Part shown: positions 1 through 9,345 of the stretch, piece by piece | Numbering within the stretch: the stretch's first letter is position 1 | How the letters are laid out: every line of letters begins with the position of its first letter | NCBI GenBank assembly: GCA_964632015.1 | Contig: CAZWAT010000023.1 | Coordinates: 1 to 21,569 of the forward strand | Direction: 5' to 3' | Length of the DNA: 21,569 bases | From: JAAYCO01 sp964632015 | GTDB taxonomy: Bacteria > Planctomycetota > Phycisphaerae > SM23-33 | The notes under the pieces: generated by a model | Told to the model about the DNA's origin: nothing | The model's database searches: none | Seen by the model: only the letters and a program-made list of their open reading frames with translations | Position numbers and translations under genes: made by a program

Positions 1-59
1 AAGAGCTTATCATCAGAGTCACTTCGTCCGGGGCATGGACTGACATCGGGGGTTTCTGT

Positions 60-1331
60 TTATAAGTTGGGTGTTATTGGAGTGTCTGGTCGAAAGTCAA
101 TCGCGACCTTTATTGCCTTGTGCGTGCGTTTGTACAGGGCTGTTGCGAGGGCGGTTTTCCACTGGGCAAGCGGGAATCGGTGTGTGAGCAGGCATTGCGC
201 GTCGATGAGGTTCTTGAGCATCAACTCGTGGACGAGCGAATATGTTGTCAGGCGTCTGTCGTCGTAGAGTTCTTCCTGTCGACCATAGGCGCCAATGATC
301 TTGAGTTCGCGGAACCACAGGGGGGTGAAGTCGATGTTTCCCCGCCCGGCTGTACCGATGAGCACGATCTGTCCTCTTGCGCCGGCCCATTTAAGGCATT
401 CGTCTATTGAACCGGGGCTGCCGACGCAATCGAATATGACGTCGTATCCGCCCGAAAGCATTATGTTGGCGAATCTGACCTTGTGAAGTTTTGCGTCGGT
501 TCGTTGAGCAATTTCCAGATGTCGTTCGTGTTGGTTTTTACCCAGAGTGAGTGCTTCGTCTGCCCCGAGTTTCCGTGCCAGATCGGCTGAGTGTTGACTT
601 CTTACGAGCACGTCAATCGTGCCTTTGTAACCGGTGGCGCGTAGGCAGGCGACTATTCCAAGCCCCAGCATTCCCGCCCCATATACAAGCACTCGCCTGG
701 CGTCGGTCAGGTCGGCTCTCAGCACCGAATGCAGGCTGCAGGCGAGCGGATCGGTCAGAACCGCCTGTTCGTCAGTAATTCCGTCGGGCACTGGCACGAG
801 TTGGCTGACATGTGCGACGAAGTGTTCGCCCAGCGATCCGCCGGTGAGTCGGTTATATCCGATGCTCGTTCCAGCGGGGACGCCATACTTTCCGGGCGGG
901 CCCCAAAAGCTTTCGCACGCGCCGAATTGCCCTTTCGAGCAGGGTTTACAGGGTGGCTCGACGCCTCGGGCCTGGCAATGCAGTGTTGGTTCGACGCATA
1001 CCCGCCTGTTGAGCCAATGTGGTTCGACATCCGGCCCCAGTTCTTCGACGATGGCGACGTTTTCATGCCCGAGCATTATCGGCATAGAGCTGAAGGCCTG
1101 GAGTATGGAATCGGGCGCCTGCTTCTGTGCGATCAGCGCCAGATCGGTCCCGCAAATTCCGCCCAGAAGCGTTCTGACCCTTACCCAGTCGCGTCCTGGA
1201 AGGGCCGGGGCGGGCAAATCGCGAACGCCAAGCCCGTTAACGCCCGACAGCAGGCATCCTCGCCACAGATGCCGCAACCACTTGCACGTCAACCATCCCA
1301 TCGGCCTGATGTCGTAAACCAAGGCTTTCAT
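60..1331 (-). CDS. Zinc-dependent medium-chain alcohol/sugar dehydrogenase
   Basis: This is a cytosolic NAD(P)-dependent oxidoreductase of the medium-chain (MDR) family, in the glucose/sorbitol/threonine dehydrogenase branch. Seen in the sequence, counting from the MKALVYD start: GGICGTD with C60 and GHE with H89-E90 as catalytic zinc ligands; C119, C128, C131 and C139 as a likely structural zinc lobe; and the Rossmann motif GAGMLG near 218-223. At 423 residues it is longer than the usual 340-370. The open frame runs upstream to 1601, but family similarity begins at MKAL (1331). An ATG two codons earlier (1337) has an AGG 8 nt before it and is an equally good start. It is divergent from the lipoprotein gene at 1426. 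The substrate cannot be assigned from sequence alone. Confidence is high for the family and low for the substrate. Confidence 0.85.
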   Translation of the reverse strand: MKALVYDIRPMGWLTCKWLRHLWRGCLLSGVNGLGVRDLPAPALPGRDWVRVRTLLGGICGTDLALIAQKQAPDSILQAFSSMPIMLGHENVAIVEELGPDVEPHWLNRRVCVEPTLHCQARGVEPPCKPCSKGQFGACESFWGPPGKYGVPAGTSIGYNRLTGGSLGEHFVAHVSQLVPVPDGITDEQAVLTDPLACSLHSVLRADLTDARRVLVYGAGMLGLGIVACLRATGYKGTIDVLVRSQHSADLARKLGADEALTLGKNQHERHLEIAQRTDAKLHKVRFANIMLSGGYDVIFDCVGSPGSIDECLKWAGARGQIVLIGTAGRGNIDFTPLWFRELKIIGAYGRQEELYDDRRLTTYSLVHELMLKNLIDAQCLLTHRFPLAQWKTALATALYKRTHKAIKVAIDFRPDTPITPNL

Positions 1332-1425
1332 GGTCATACACATAACCTGCCCGGGTGGACTTGGAAAGGCATAATCCGTATGATTGATTGCTCGGATGCA
1401 ACATATGGCTTCTTGTGGAGTTGTG

Positions 1426-2919
1426 ATGACTTTTTCCGCGATAGACGTTTTCCGTTCGGGGTGGGCATTTGTCGTTTGCGTTGCCCTTTGCATTTGTGGA
1501 TGTGGTGAGCATCGGCTGTTTCCGACTGGTGAGCAAGACGACGTTGCCCAGCGGGCATTTCGGGTTGGGTCCGAGTCGCCGAATTTCTTCTTGTTCAGCA
1601 ACGATCGAGGCCGGGTGACGCATATAGGTTATGATCGCACCGGCGACGGGCTGATGGACGAAAAGATATATGTGGATGGAATCGACCCGCGTCAGGCGCC
1701 TCACTTTGTGTTCATTCTCGATGGGTACGGGTTCGAGTGCGTCAGCAAGTATTATGAGCAGGGCGGGTTGAGGTTGTTCCATCCGCCTTCGCTGGTGATA
1801 TCGCCATACCCCGCGATGACCGACCTTGCGATGACCGATCTTTTGGGCAGCGCGCCCTGCGAGGGTTTCGAGGCGAGGTACTTCAACAGGCGTCAGAACC
1901 GCGTTGTCGGCGGGTCATGGGCTTATATGCGTGGGGGCAACCAGTTGTACAACGAGTATCTGGACTATCGCGCCCCGATGCTCTGGGACGCCCTGGGTTA
2001 TGTCTGGCCGGTACACTTCTTCAAGCGTGAGCTTGAGAGGGCGTTGGAGTCGATCCACGAGTCGTCGGGAACCCAGCACATCTCGTATTTCGTGACATCG
2101 GCTGGTATCAGCACGCAGAAGGGGCTTGAGGGTCAGCGTGAAAGCCTGGCGTGGCTTGAACAACTGATTCATCGGCTGGTGTGGGAGAGTCGCGGAATGG
2201 TGAAGATAACCATTCTCGCCGATCATGGTCATGGGTACGTCGCGTGCAGACGGATCGGGCTTGAGGATTTTTTGAAGCAAAAAGGCTGGCGTGAAACCAA
2301 TAAACTCGAAGGACCAAGGGATGTGGTTTACATCCGGTTCGGGCTCGAGACGTACGTGGCGTTGTCAACGCATTCGCCCGGCGATCTGTCTGACGATCTG
2401 ATGGAGCTTGAAGGGGTCGATCTTGCAAGTTACGTGCAGGGTTCGGAGGTCGTCGTATTGTCATCGCCCCGTGACGGCGCAGGCGTTGGTCGGGCTCGCA
2501 TACAGCGTCGGGACACGCGTTACGCCTACAGGATGGATGAAGGCGACCCGCTTGCGCTGGCGGGAATACTGGCGACCCTCCAGGTAGACGAAGACGGTTT
2601 CTATGACGCCGATGACCTGCTGGCTGCGACGGCGAGGCATATTTATCCCGCGCCTCTTCAGCGGGTCTGGCGGGCGCATTTCGCCTTGGCGAAGAACGTT
2701 CCTGACGTAATAGTCTCGCTTCATGACGAGTGGTACAGCGGGTCAGATTCGTTCGGTTCGACGGTCAGCATGGCCTCGACGCACGGATCGTTGAACTACA
2801 GCAACTCCGCGACGTTCATCATGTCGACCATTGGCCCGCTTCCTGAGGTCATGCTAAGCAAACAGGTTCCGGTATACCTGGAGGAGCTGACGGGCAGGCG
2901 TTTCCCGATGAAGAGATAG
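1426..2919 (+). CDS. Alkaline phosphatase superfamily-like lipoprotein
   Basis: A predicted exported lipoprotein of 497 residues. The N-terminus has a hydrophobic stretch followed by ICGC, so C26 is the likely lipidated cysteine. Near 70-79 lies DRTGDGLMDE, a calcium-loop-like motif. The core resembles the alkaline phosphatase / nucleotide pyrophosphatase fold: FVFILDGYG with D99 as a metal ligand, a possible nucleophile threonine in PYPAMTDLAMTDLLG (T132 or T137), ILADHGHG with D266-H267, and STHGS with H453. The central Asp...His pair of the family appears replaced, since that region reads VTSAGISTQKG. The start was chosen because GTGGAG sits 5 nt before the ATG at 1426; an upstream in-frame ATG at 1384 lacks this. 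Activity is uncertain, and it could be a non-catalytic or differently metallated member. The substrate is unknown. Confidence 0.7.
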   Translation: MTFSAIDVFRSGWAFVVCVALCICGCGEHRLFPTGEQDDVAQRAFRVGSESPNFFLFSNDRGRVTHIGYDRTGDGLMDEKIYVDGIDPRQAPHFVFILDGYGFECVSKYYEQGGLRLFHPPSLVISPYPAMTDLAMTDLLGSAPCEGFEARYFNRRQNRVVGGSWAYMRGGNQLYNEYLDYRAPMLWDALGYVWPVHFFKRELERALESIHESSGTQHISYFVTSAGISTQKGLEGQRESLAWLEQLIHRLVWESRGMVKITILADHGHGYVACRRIGLEDFLKQKGWRETNKLEGPRDVVYIRFGLETYVALSTHSPGDLSDDLMELEGVDLASYVQGSEVVVLSSPRDGAGVGRARIQRRDTRYAYRMDEGDPLALAGILATLQVDEDGFYDADDLLAATARHIYPAPLQRVWRAHFALAKNVPDVIVSLHDEWYSGSDSFGSTVSMASTHGSLNYSNSATFIMSTIGPLPEVMLSKQVPVYLEELTGRRFPMKR

Positions 2920-2946
2920 GAATTTCGCCCGAAGTTGCGTGGCATC

Positions 2947-2975
2947 TATTCATTGTCGACTCATGCGGGTACAAT
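2947..2975 (+). promoter_or_regulatory. Putative promoter of the TauE-like gene
   Basis: TACAAT (2970-2975) matches the -10 consensus at five of six positions, and TATTCA lies 17 bp upstream as a weak -35. Transcription would start around 2982, only about five bases before the ATG at 2987. That fits the absence of a Shine-Dalgarno sequence there. A small GCGGG/CCCGC inverted repeat (2965-2969 and 2977-2981) brackets the -10 box. Confidence 0.35.
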
Positions 2976-2986
2976 TCCCGCTTACC

Positions 2987-3781
2987 ATGAACAGCCTGTT
3001 TACCATCGATGTTCCCTGGATCGCCTGGTCGATCATGAGCGTCTCAGCCATCATGATCGGTGTATCGAAGACGGGCATTCCGGGGGTGGGCATACTCAGC
3101 GTAACGCTGGTGGCGCTTGCGGTGCCTACAAAGCACTCGACGGGGTTGATACTTCCGATGCTGATCTTCGCCGACCTTCTTGCCGTGGCGATTTATCGCA
3201 GGCATGCCCAATGGTCGCACCTGGTAAGGCTGATGCCTTCGGCGGCTGTGGGGGTGGTAATCGGGTTTCTTCTGCTTGACCTGGTTAACGATCAGCAGCT
3301 CAGGCCGATAATCGGCGGCATTGTGCTGACGATGCTGGTGCTGGGATACCTTCGCAACCGAAACGCCTCGAAGCTTGAGCCACCCAAGCACTGGTTGTTC
3401 CCGATGACGATGGGTGTACTGGCGGGCGTGACGACGATGATGGCCAACGCAGCCGGACCGATCATGGTGATATACCTCGCCGCGATGCGCCTGCCCAAAG
3501 AGCAGTTCATCGGTACGGCGGCATGGTACTTCCTGCTGCTCAACTGCTTTAAGGTTCCCTTCAGCGCAAGTTTGGACCTGATAAACCCACAGAGCATTCA
3601 AATGAACCTGGTACTGTTGCCCATGATCGTGCTTGGCGCGTTGCTGGGCTTCTTTGTGCTTAAGAGATTGCCTCAAAAAGGTTTCGCTGCGGTGGTTCAG
3701 ATACTTGCGGCGGTTGGGGCGATATCGCTGTTGATTCCGGGCGGTGGGGCACAGGCTCCGACGGACGCGTCAGAGATGTAG
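2987..3781 (+). CDS. TauE/SafE family sulfite/organosulfur permease-like membrane protein
   Basis: An inner-membrane protein of 264 residues, the normal size for the TauE/SafE (DUF81, formerly UPF0721) family. Members export or import small anions such as sulfite, sulfoacetate or other organosulfur compounds. The sequence is almost entirely hydrophobic helices and shows the two half-repeats of the family: one near the N-terminus around VSKTGIPGVG, and a second centred on GVLAGVTTMMANAAGPIMVIY. The ATG at 2987 begins a typical N-terminus. In-frame GTG (2939) and ATG (2963) codons upstream are possible but have no better ribosome site. No sulfur-metabolism gene lies nearby, so the transported substrate is unknown. 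A long hairpin (3792-3866) follows the stop codon. Confidence 0.85.
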   Translation: MNSLFTIDVPWIAWSIMSVSAIMIGVSKTGIPGVGILSVTLVALAVPTKHSTGLILPMLIFADLLAVAIYRRHAQWSHLVRLMPSAAVGVVIGFLLLDLVNDQQLRPIIGGIVLTMLVLGYLRNRNASKLEPPKHWLFPMTMGVLAGVTTMMANAAGPIMVIYLAAMRLPKEQFIGTAAWYFLLLNCFKVPFSASLDLINPQSIQMNLVLLPMIVLGALLGFFVLKRLPQKGFAAVVQILAAVGAISLLIPGGGAQAPTDASEM

Positions 3782-3791
3782 GCTATAAAAA

Positions 3792-3866
3792 ACAGTGAAG
3801 CAGATAGTCTTACGTTTCGCATTTCCCGAAGGCTTATGCCATTCGTTCGACTGCCTGCTTCACTGT
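3792..3866. terminator. Long hairpin between converging genes, probable terminator
   Basis: ACAGTGAAGCAG (3792-3803) and CTGCTTCACTGT (3855-3866) form a perfect 12 bp stem. After a 2x2 mismatch, AGTC/GACT (3806-3809 and 3849-3852) adds 4 bp. The loop holds a further hairpin, CGAAGGC-TTAT-GCC-A-TTCG (3827-3845). On the minus strand the stem is followed directly by a run of six T (A run at 3787-3792), as in an intrinsic terminator for the membrane-protein gene at 3918. On the plus strand it ends the permease transcript without a comparable U run. Confidence 0.6.
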
Positions 3867-3917
3867 GATATTCTAGGCGGGTGAATCTGGTTTTATCAAC
3901 CGCCGCTGATTTTTCCG

Positions 3918-4733
3918 TCAGGCTTCCGCCTTTGCGGTCTTCTTGCCGGTCGGGGCGGGTGAGGGGGTGAACGTCGACTTTGCGAAGTAGATTATCGCGT
4001 GCAGAAGAAGCGACATCACCAAAAGCAAAAACAGCGTCGCCCAAACATAAGTCAGCAGGGGCCAGAATTGCTGCATTATGTTCTCGAACTCCACGTTCAA
4101 CAGGCCCACGAGCCTGATTATTCCCGCGGCGAGCACCACTGCCAGAAGTGTCGGTAGGAAGGGTCTTCCCGCGGGCGCCATTCTTACCGCCATGCACACG
4201 GCGAGATAGACGAACAGCGGAACCTGCCACTGCAACCAGTCGAGGTTTCCCCACGCCCACAGGGTTCTTCGAAGCAGTGTCACCTGCCCTTCAAGCTGAT
4301 CCCAGAACGAGTTCCAGTCATGTGGCAACTGGTCGCTGACGGTCGCGTAAGTGTGGAAGTTCTGCTGCGATTGATCGAAACTGGTGATGACTTCCTGCCC
4401 GAACAGTTGGTTCGAGAGGATGATTCCGGCTCCGCATGCGGCGATGCAGATCAGCGACGCGACAATTGGCCCGGTAAGCCTGAGCTTTGGCGTCGCCTCG
4501 GTAGGGGCCTGAGATTCCTTTTCCTGTTCCTGGTCGGGCATGATGCGTGCCCGCTTGATTTCTCCTCCGGTGATCAGGCATCCGAAGATATACGACATTT
4601 CGGAAACTACCGTCCCGGGTAGCAACGCCCAGCTCACCCAGTGGGGGCTCATCAGGCGTCGCCAGAGCCATTGAACTCCCATGCCCGCGGAGATGATAAG
4701 GAGCATCCAGACTGTAAATGTTGCGTAGATCAC
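3918..4733 (-). CDS. Six-helix membrane protein of unknown function
   Basis: An integral membrane protein of 271 residues with about six hydrophobic segments, near residues 1-22, 32-55, 86-108, 172-188, 193-213 and 227-250. Between helices 3 and 4 lies a soluble stretch rich in Gln, Trp and Asp. The C-terminus is a short Lys/Ala/Pro tail. Helix 2 contains LLPGTVVSEMSYIFGCLITGG, which resembles the LPGT-x-x-HExxH helix of membrane zinc peptidases of the M50 type, but with the first His changed to Ser and the second to Tyr. If related, it would be catalytically dead; this is inference. The start is a GTG preceded by AAGAGGTG at a 5 nt spacing. It lies downstream of the amidase gene on the same strand, with a 133 bp gap. 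Function unknown. Confidence 0.75.
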   Translation of the reverse strand: MIYATFTVWMLLIISAGMGVQWLWRRLMSPHWVSWALLPGTVVSEMSYIFGCLITGGEIKRARIMPDQEQEKESQAPTEATPKLRLTGPIVASLICIAACGAGIILSNQLFGQEVITSFDQSQQNFHTYATVSDQLPHDWNSFWDQLEGQVTLLRRTLWAWGNLDWLQWQVPLFVYLAVCMAVRMAPAGRPFLPTLLAVVLAAGIIRLVGLLNVEFENIMQQFWPLLTYVWATLFLLLVMSLLLHAIIYFAKSTFTPSPAPTGKKTAKAEA

Positions 4734-4738
4734 GGTTT

Positions 4739-4746
4739 CACCTCTT
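4739..4746 (-). promoter_or_regulatory. Strong ribosome binding site fixing a GTG start
   Basis: The minus strand reads AAGAGGTG five bases before the GTG at 4733. This is nearly complementary to the 16S rRNA 3' end and fixes the start of the membrane-protein gene. Confidence 0.6.
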
Positions 4747-4845
4747 GTTGCTTTGTCGGCATACCGTAATTCCTTATCGGCTTGCGGGGCTGATCATCTG
4801 TAGTCCTTTGAATGGTGTATTGGGTCGCGGGGTGATAGTGACGAA

Positions 4846-4861
4846 CCGATTGGTGAATCGG
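4846..4861 (-). terminator. Perfect hairpin after the amidase gene
   Basis: CCGATT-GGTG-AATCGG is a perfect 6 bp stem with a 4-base loop, starting 5 nt after the amidase stop codon. There is no T run on either side, so it is a weak terminator or a 3'-end protecting structure. The downstream gene on this strand could be reached by readthrough. Confidence 0.3.
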
Positions 4862-4866
4862 AACCG

Positions 4867-5526
4867 CTATCGGCCCAGGTTGAGTTCTTCCCGCATGTAC
4901 GTCCAGAAGGCATCGCCGGGGCACTGTGTGTTAGCGCCGGGTGCGTCGCGATGGCCGATGATGTTGTGCTTCGATATGCCGTACCGAGCCGCCAGGTAGT
5001 CAAGAAGTTCCACCAACGAATCAAGCTGGGCCTGCGTGGGCATGGACGAACTGAAATCGCCAACCAGGCATATGCCTATGCCGTATTCGTTGTACTCGTT
5101 ATCGGGGGTTCCACCGGTGTGGGCTCCCCATTTCTGCACCTTCCACCTGCTTCCGACCTGCACCTGACCGTCCGGCGCGCCCTGACCGTTGGTTATGACG
5201 AAATGATATCCCAACTCGTCCCAACCTCTGACCGTGCGGTGATAATGGTCGAACTGCTCGGCGTTTCCGCCGGGGGTGGCGCTATGATGAACCACGATGT
5301 GACGCCACGGGCGATAACCTTCGCAGTTCCAATTGGCGATGGGGGGGTTGATAACCTGCGATGGTGGGGCAGGATCATACGCCGGTGGAGGAAGGACGAT
5401 ATAATCCCCGTGGGATGGTATATGCGGGGCGAGAATCGCCGGCCGGGGCGAAGTGGCGCAACTTGACACGAACGCCAGCAGCGCTATTGCCAACAACGCG
5501 GACACCATGTGCGGGCTCGGTCTCAT
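4867..5526 (-). CDS. N-acetylmuramoyl-L-alanine amidase (Amidase_2/PGRP type) lipoprotein
   Basis: A cell-wall hydrolase that cleaves the bond between muramic acid and L-alanine in peptidoglycan; it is predicted to be anchored to a membrane facing the periplasm. From the MRPSPHM start (219 residues) the N-terminus is a lipoprotein signal with lipobox VSSC (C23). A Pro-rich linker (about 30-65) leads to an Amidase_2 domain (about 75-215). Zinc ligands fit H80 in IVVHHSAT, H192 in IIGHRDAPG and C202 in QCPGD. GYHF (Y107) matches the conserved catalytic-region tyrosine. The frame is open upstream to 5619, but the signal peptide begins at 5526, where a TATAAT box lies 7 nt before the ATG and no Shine-Dalgarno is seen. 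It may act in wall recycling or remodelling. Confidence 0.88.
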   Translation of the reverse strand: MRPSPHMVSALLAIALLAFVSSCATSPRPAILAPHIPSHGDYIVLPPPAYDPAPPSQVINPPIANWNCEGYRPWRHIVVHHSATPGGNAEQFDHYHRTVRGWDELGYHFVITNGQGAPDGQVQVGSRWKVQKWGAHTGGTPDNEYNEYGIGICLVGDFSSSMPTQAQLDSLVELLDYLAARYGISKHNIIGHRDAPGANTQCPGDAFWTYMREELNLGR

Positions 5527-5533
5527 CGGCGTT

Positions 5534-5539
5534 ATTATA
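5534..5539 (-). promoter_or_regulatory. TATAAT -10 box 7 nt before the amidase start (leaderless candidate)
   Basis: The minus strand reads TATAAT-AACGCCG-ATG. A perfect -10 hexamer seven bases from the start codon would place transcription initiation at or next to the ATG. No good -35 is visible at 16-18 bp. Confidence 0.4.
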
Positions 5540-5734
5540 GCCCCCATCCTGCACAAACACACGTGGAGTCTCAAGTACGGTTGGTAGATGAACGGAAAAG
5601 GGCCAAAACTGATAGTCACTGGGCCGATTAGACCTGATCATGGTGGCTATTATCAGAACTAATGCCCCAAGTCGCCCCAATTGTTTTAGCTTAAGGGTGG
5701 GAGAAGACAACAGAAGTCCAGTCTAGGAGCATAA

Positions 5735-7071
<1,337 letters not shown>

Positions 7072-7075
<4 letters not shown>

Positions 7076-8178
7076 GTCGCCGCTTGTTCGCCCGTGTGCT
7101 TCATGGGCAGGTGAATAGTGAAGCGGGACCACTTGCCCGCCTCGCTGTCGACGGAGATCCTTCCGCCCATGTCGGTGACGATACCATGCACCACCGACAA
7201 CCCCAGGCCCGGGTTCGCCTTGTTGCCTCCCGAAAGAAGACCCTTGGTGGTGAAAAACGGTTCGAAGACCAGTGGAAGATGTTTGTCTTCTATGCCGCAC
7301 CCGGTGTCGGAAAACGTCAGCATGACCTCGTCACCGTCGCGATCTATCGCGATGGTTATCGCTCCGCCTGTGGGCATTGATTCCTCGGCGTTGGTCAGCA
7401 GGTTGCCCAGCACCTGGTGCATTCGATTGGCCTCGACGGCAAGAATAGGCACGGGTCTGAGATCGACATGGGCGCGTATGTTCTTCTCGGCCAGGGGACG
7501 CTCGACAAGGTGAACGAACGTCAAAACAACTTCCGTCAGGTCGGCCATGTCGAATCGTTGTGTGTCTTTGCTGGCGAAGCTAAGTAGCGATTGGGTGATG
7601 TTGGCCGCCCTCGACGAAGCCTCGGCGGTCATCTGAAGAGCCCGTCGCATCGCCGAAATGTCGCCACTGGTCAGTGCGAAATCCACAAACGTCGCCACCC
7701 CGCCAAGTATGTTGTTGAAATGGTGCGCGACGCCCCCGGCGAGCGTGCCCAACGACGCCATTTTCTCTGCCTGGGCGAGCCTTTCGTCAAGTCGCACGCG
7801 GTTGGTCTGATCGACAATCCACGCCGCTACGCCCGAGGCCTTGCCTGGTTCGCCCACCACGCAAGACAGCACCACGTGCAGATTGCGTTGTTCACCGTCG
7901 GCGTCGCGCAGGCGGATGTCGAATTCGCTCGGCTCGTTTCGGTCGATCGTGCGACGAATGAGCCTGTTGAACAGTTTTCTACGCTCGACGGGCACCGCGC
8001 CGGCGATTGGTTTGCCGATCAACTCCTGTGCCTGAACGTTCAGCAGCATCTCGGCAAGCGGGTTAAGGCAGACAATATTGAGCGATTGGTCAGCAGCCAC
8101 CAGCGCAACAGCGGCGTGCTGAACGAGGTCGCGATAGAAATCGCCGAAAGGGGCCTGTGTTTGTGGGTTATCTGTCAT
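7072..8178 (-). CDS. Soluble PAS-domain sensor histidine kinase
   Basis: A cytosolic sensor kinase of 368 residues; no membrane segment or signal peptide is visible. A PAS domain spans about 14-125. HisKA follows, with the H-box GTLAGGVAHHFNNILGG (phospho-acceptor H152). The HATPase_c domain has the N-box NLLTNAEESM, the G1 box FSDTGCGIED, an F box EPFFTTKG and the G2 box PGLGLSVVHG. The layout resembles NtrB-type kinases. The residue after the phospho-His is His rather than the more usual Asp or Glu. There is no response regulator in the window, so it is an orphan here. Its start lies 11 bp after the stop of the upstream lipoprotein gene, so they are likely one transcript. No clear Shine-Dalgarno is visible, and translation may depend on coupling. 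Confidence 0.9.
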
Positions 8179-8189
8179 GCGAATTACGT

Positions 8190-9056
8190 CTAGGGAAGAT
8201 CCCCCGTCTGGTCGCTCGTGCTTGCATCGACGGTGGACACCTTCGCCCGCGTGATGGTTGGCACGATTACCAATACGGTTTCATAAGGAAGGCCGTCTTT
8301 TTCCTTCACCAGGAAATGATTAGCCACGCTGCTTCTACGTCGGGCGTCCGCGCCCGGGCCGATGATTACGATGTCTTTGTTCGGTACCGTCAACTGAAAA
8401 GTCAGGTCGGTAAAATTCAGTGTTGTCGGTTTGCGCGTGATTATCAAAGAGCCGCCCTCTTTGACGATTCCGGGTTTGCTCTGGCGTGTGCGTATCTGCG
8501 GCTGGGCGAGCAGGACAATCTCACCGGGGTTATCAGGGCTCATGTTGCACTGGATGGTGAGTATGTTGTCCCCCGGCGGATAATCACGTCCGCTCAGCGT
8601 GCCATCCTTCATCTGCATGAAGATGGTCTGGATAGGCTGATCGGGCCTGACGTTCACCGAGTGCATTTCGCCGGGCAACGTCCACATGCTCGACTCCGAC
8701 GCCTGTCTGCCGGTGAGGTTCTGCAATGTCTCCCTTATCTCCGGCCAGCTTTCCGACGGGGCTCTACCGACGCGAAAACCGTTTGGGCCTAGCCACGCCT
8801 GGTAAAGGTGAACGGGCTGCTCGTCGAGATGGCTCCAGATTTTCTCTGACTCGCTGACCGATCCGATGGGAACCTCAACTGTCATCATCGTCAGTTGAAC
8901 CATGTATACCGGGTCGGCCCCTTGTTCCTGAGCCTCCGGCCGATTGAAAGCCTCGGGCCAGTTGGGCACATCCGGATGAGATTGTTCCTGTTGCGGGTCC
9001 GGGCATCCCGGCAGGAATGTCAACAAGATCACCGCTATTGAAATCGCCTTGGGCAT
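8190..9056 (-). CDS. Hypothetical lipoprotein, first gene of the kinase operon
   Basis: A 288-residue predicted lipoprotein: the N-terminus MPKAISIAVILLTFLPGC gives lipobox LPGC with C18. A short charged/Pro-rich linker (19-48) leads to a mostly beta-strand-like domain. The segment VQLTMMTVEVPIGSVSESEK begins that domain, and the C-terminal part ends with LPYETVLVIVPTITR, which is loosely like the final strands of secretin-type proteins. I do not recognise the family. Its position directly before a soluble histidine kinase suggests co-expression, but a lipoprotein cannot contact a cytosolic kinase directly, so a functional link is unproven. The promoter is at 9096-9124. The Shine-Dalgarno is weak (GGA about 11 nt before the ATG). 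Confidence 0.75.
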   Translation of the reverse strand: MPKAISIAVILLTFLPGCPDPQQEQSHPDVPNWPEAFNRPEAQEQGADPVYMVQLTMMTVEVPIGSVSESEKIWSHLDEQPVHLYQAWLGPNGFRVGRAPSESWPEIRETLQNLTGRQASESSMWTLPGEMHSVNVRPDQPIQTIFMQMKDGTLSGRDYPPGDNILTIQCNMSPDNPGEIVLLAQPQIRTRQSKPGIVKEGGSLIITRKPTTLNFTDLTFQLTVPNKDIVIIGPGADARRRSSVANHFLVKEKDGLPYETVLVIVPTITRAKVSTVDASTSDQTGDLP

Positions 9057-9095
9057 CAGTAGTAGTTCCGACCAAGCAATAAGGGCCTCTCTATC

Positions 9096-9124
9096 ATGCT
9101 ACTGATACGCGACGGTTATGTCAA
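9096..9124 (-). promoter_or_regulatory. Sigma-70 type promoter for the lipoprotein-kinase operon
   Basis: On the minus strand an exact TTGACA (9119-9124) is followed after 17 bp by TAGCAT (9096-9101, four of six matches to TATAAT). The predicted transcription start is near 9089, giving a leader of about 33 nt before the ATG at 9056. This is the best canonical promoter in the window. Confidence 0.6.
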
Positions 9125-9295
9125 TTCCGGCCACACCCGCGATCGTGTCAACTATTGTGTGTAAGTTCCCAGCAGGCGCCATTTGAGTGTCCACAAAAAC
9201 AGGGCACTGGTTGAAGGTGGAATCGTATCGTGCATACTTGCGTTGGTATTGTCGAACTGTAGAGTCTTTTTTGCGTCAGATGTCCAAGATCATGC

Positions 9296-9316
9296 AAAAA
9301 TTTGCGGCCGACGCCG
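9296..9316 (-). terminator. Weak terminator-like hairpin after the anti-sigma gene
   Basis: Read on the minus strand, CGGC-GTCG-GCCG (9305-9316) is followed by CAAATTTTT. The stem is only 4 bp but GC-only, and a T tract follows. It lies about 30 bp beyond the anti-sigma stop codon. The rest of 9125-9345 shows no gene. Confidence 0.25.
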
Positions 9317-9345
9317 ACCCAGGCAGTTTTTGAGCAATAGCTTTT

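Noticed and set aside
3044..3676. A 210-codon minus-strand open frame opposite the permease gene.
   Set aside because: The translation is His/Gln/Arg-rich with no domain and lies wholly within a clear membrane-protein gene.
4867..5619. The longer amidase reading frame starting at 5619.
   Set aside because: The added 31 residues precede a clear lipoprotein signal peptide and would bury it; the ATG at 5526 gives a standard signal sequence.
9057..9345. A hidden small RNA or gene in this gap, because of its T runs at about 9267-9272 and 9330-9336.
   Set aside because: No stable stem precedes the T runs on the plus strand, and only one promoter, on the minus strand, is supported.
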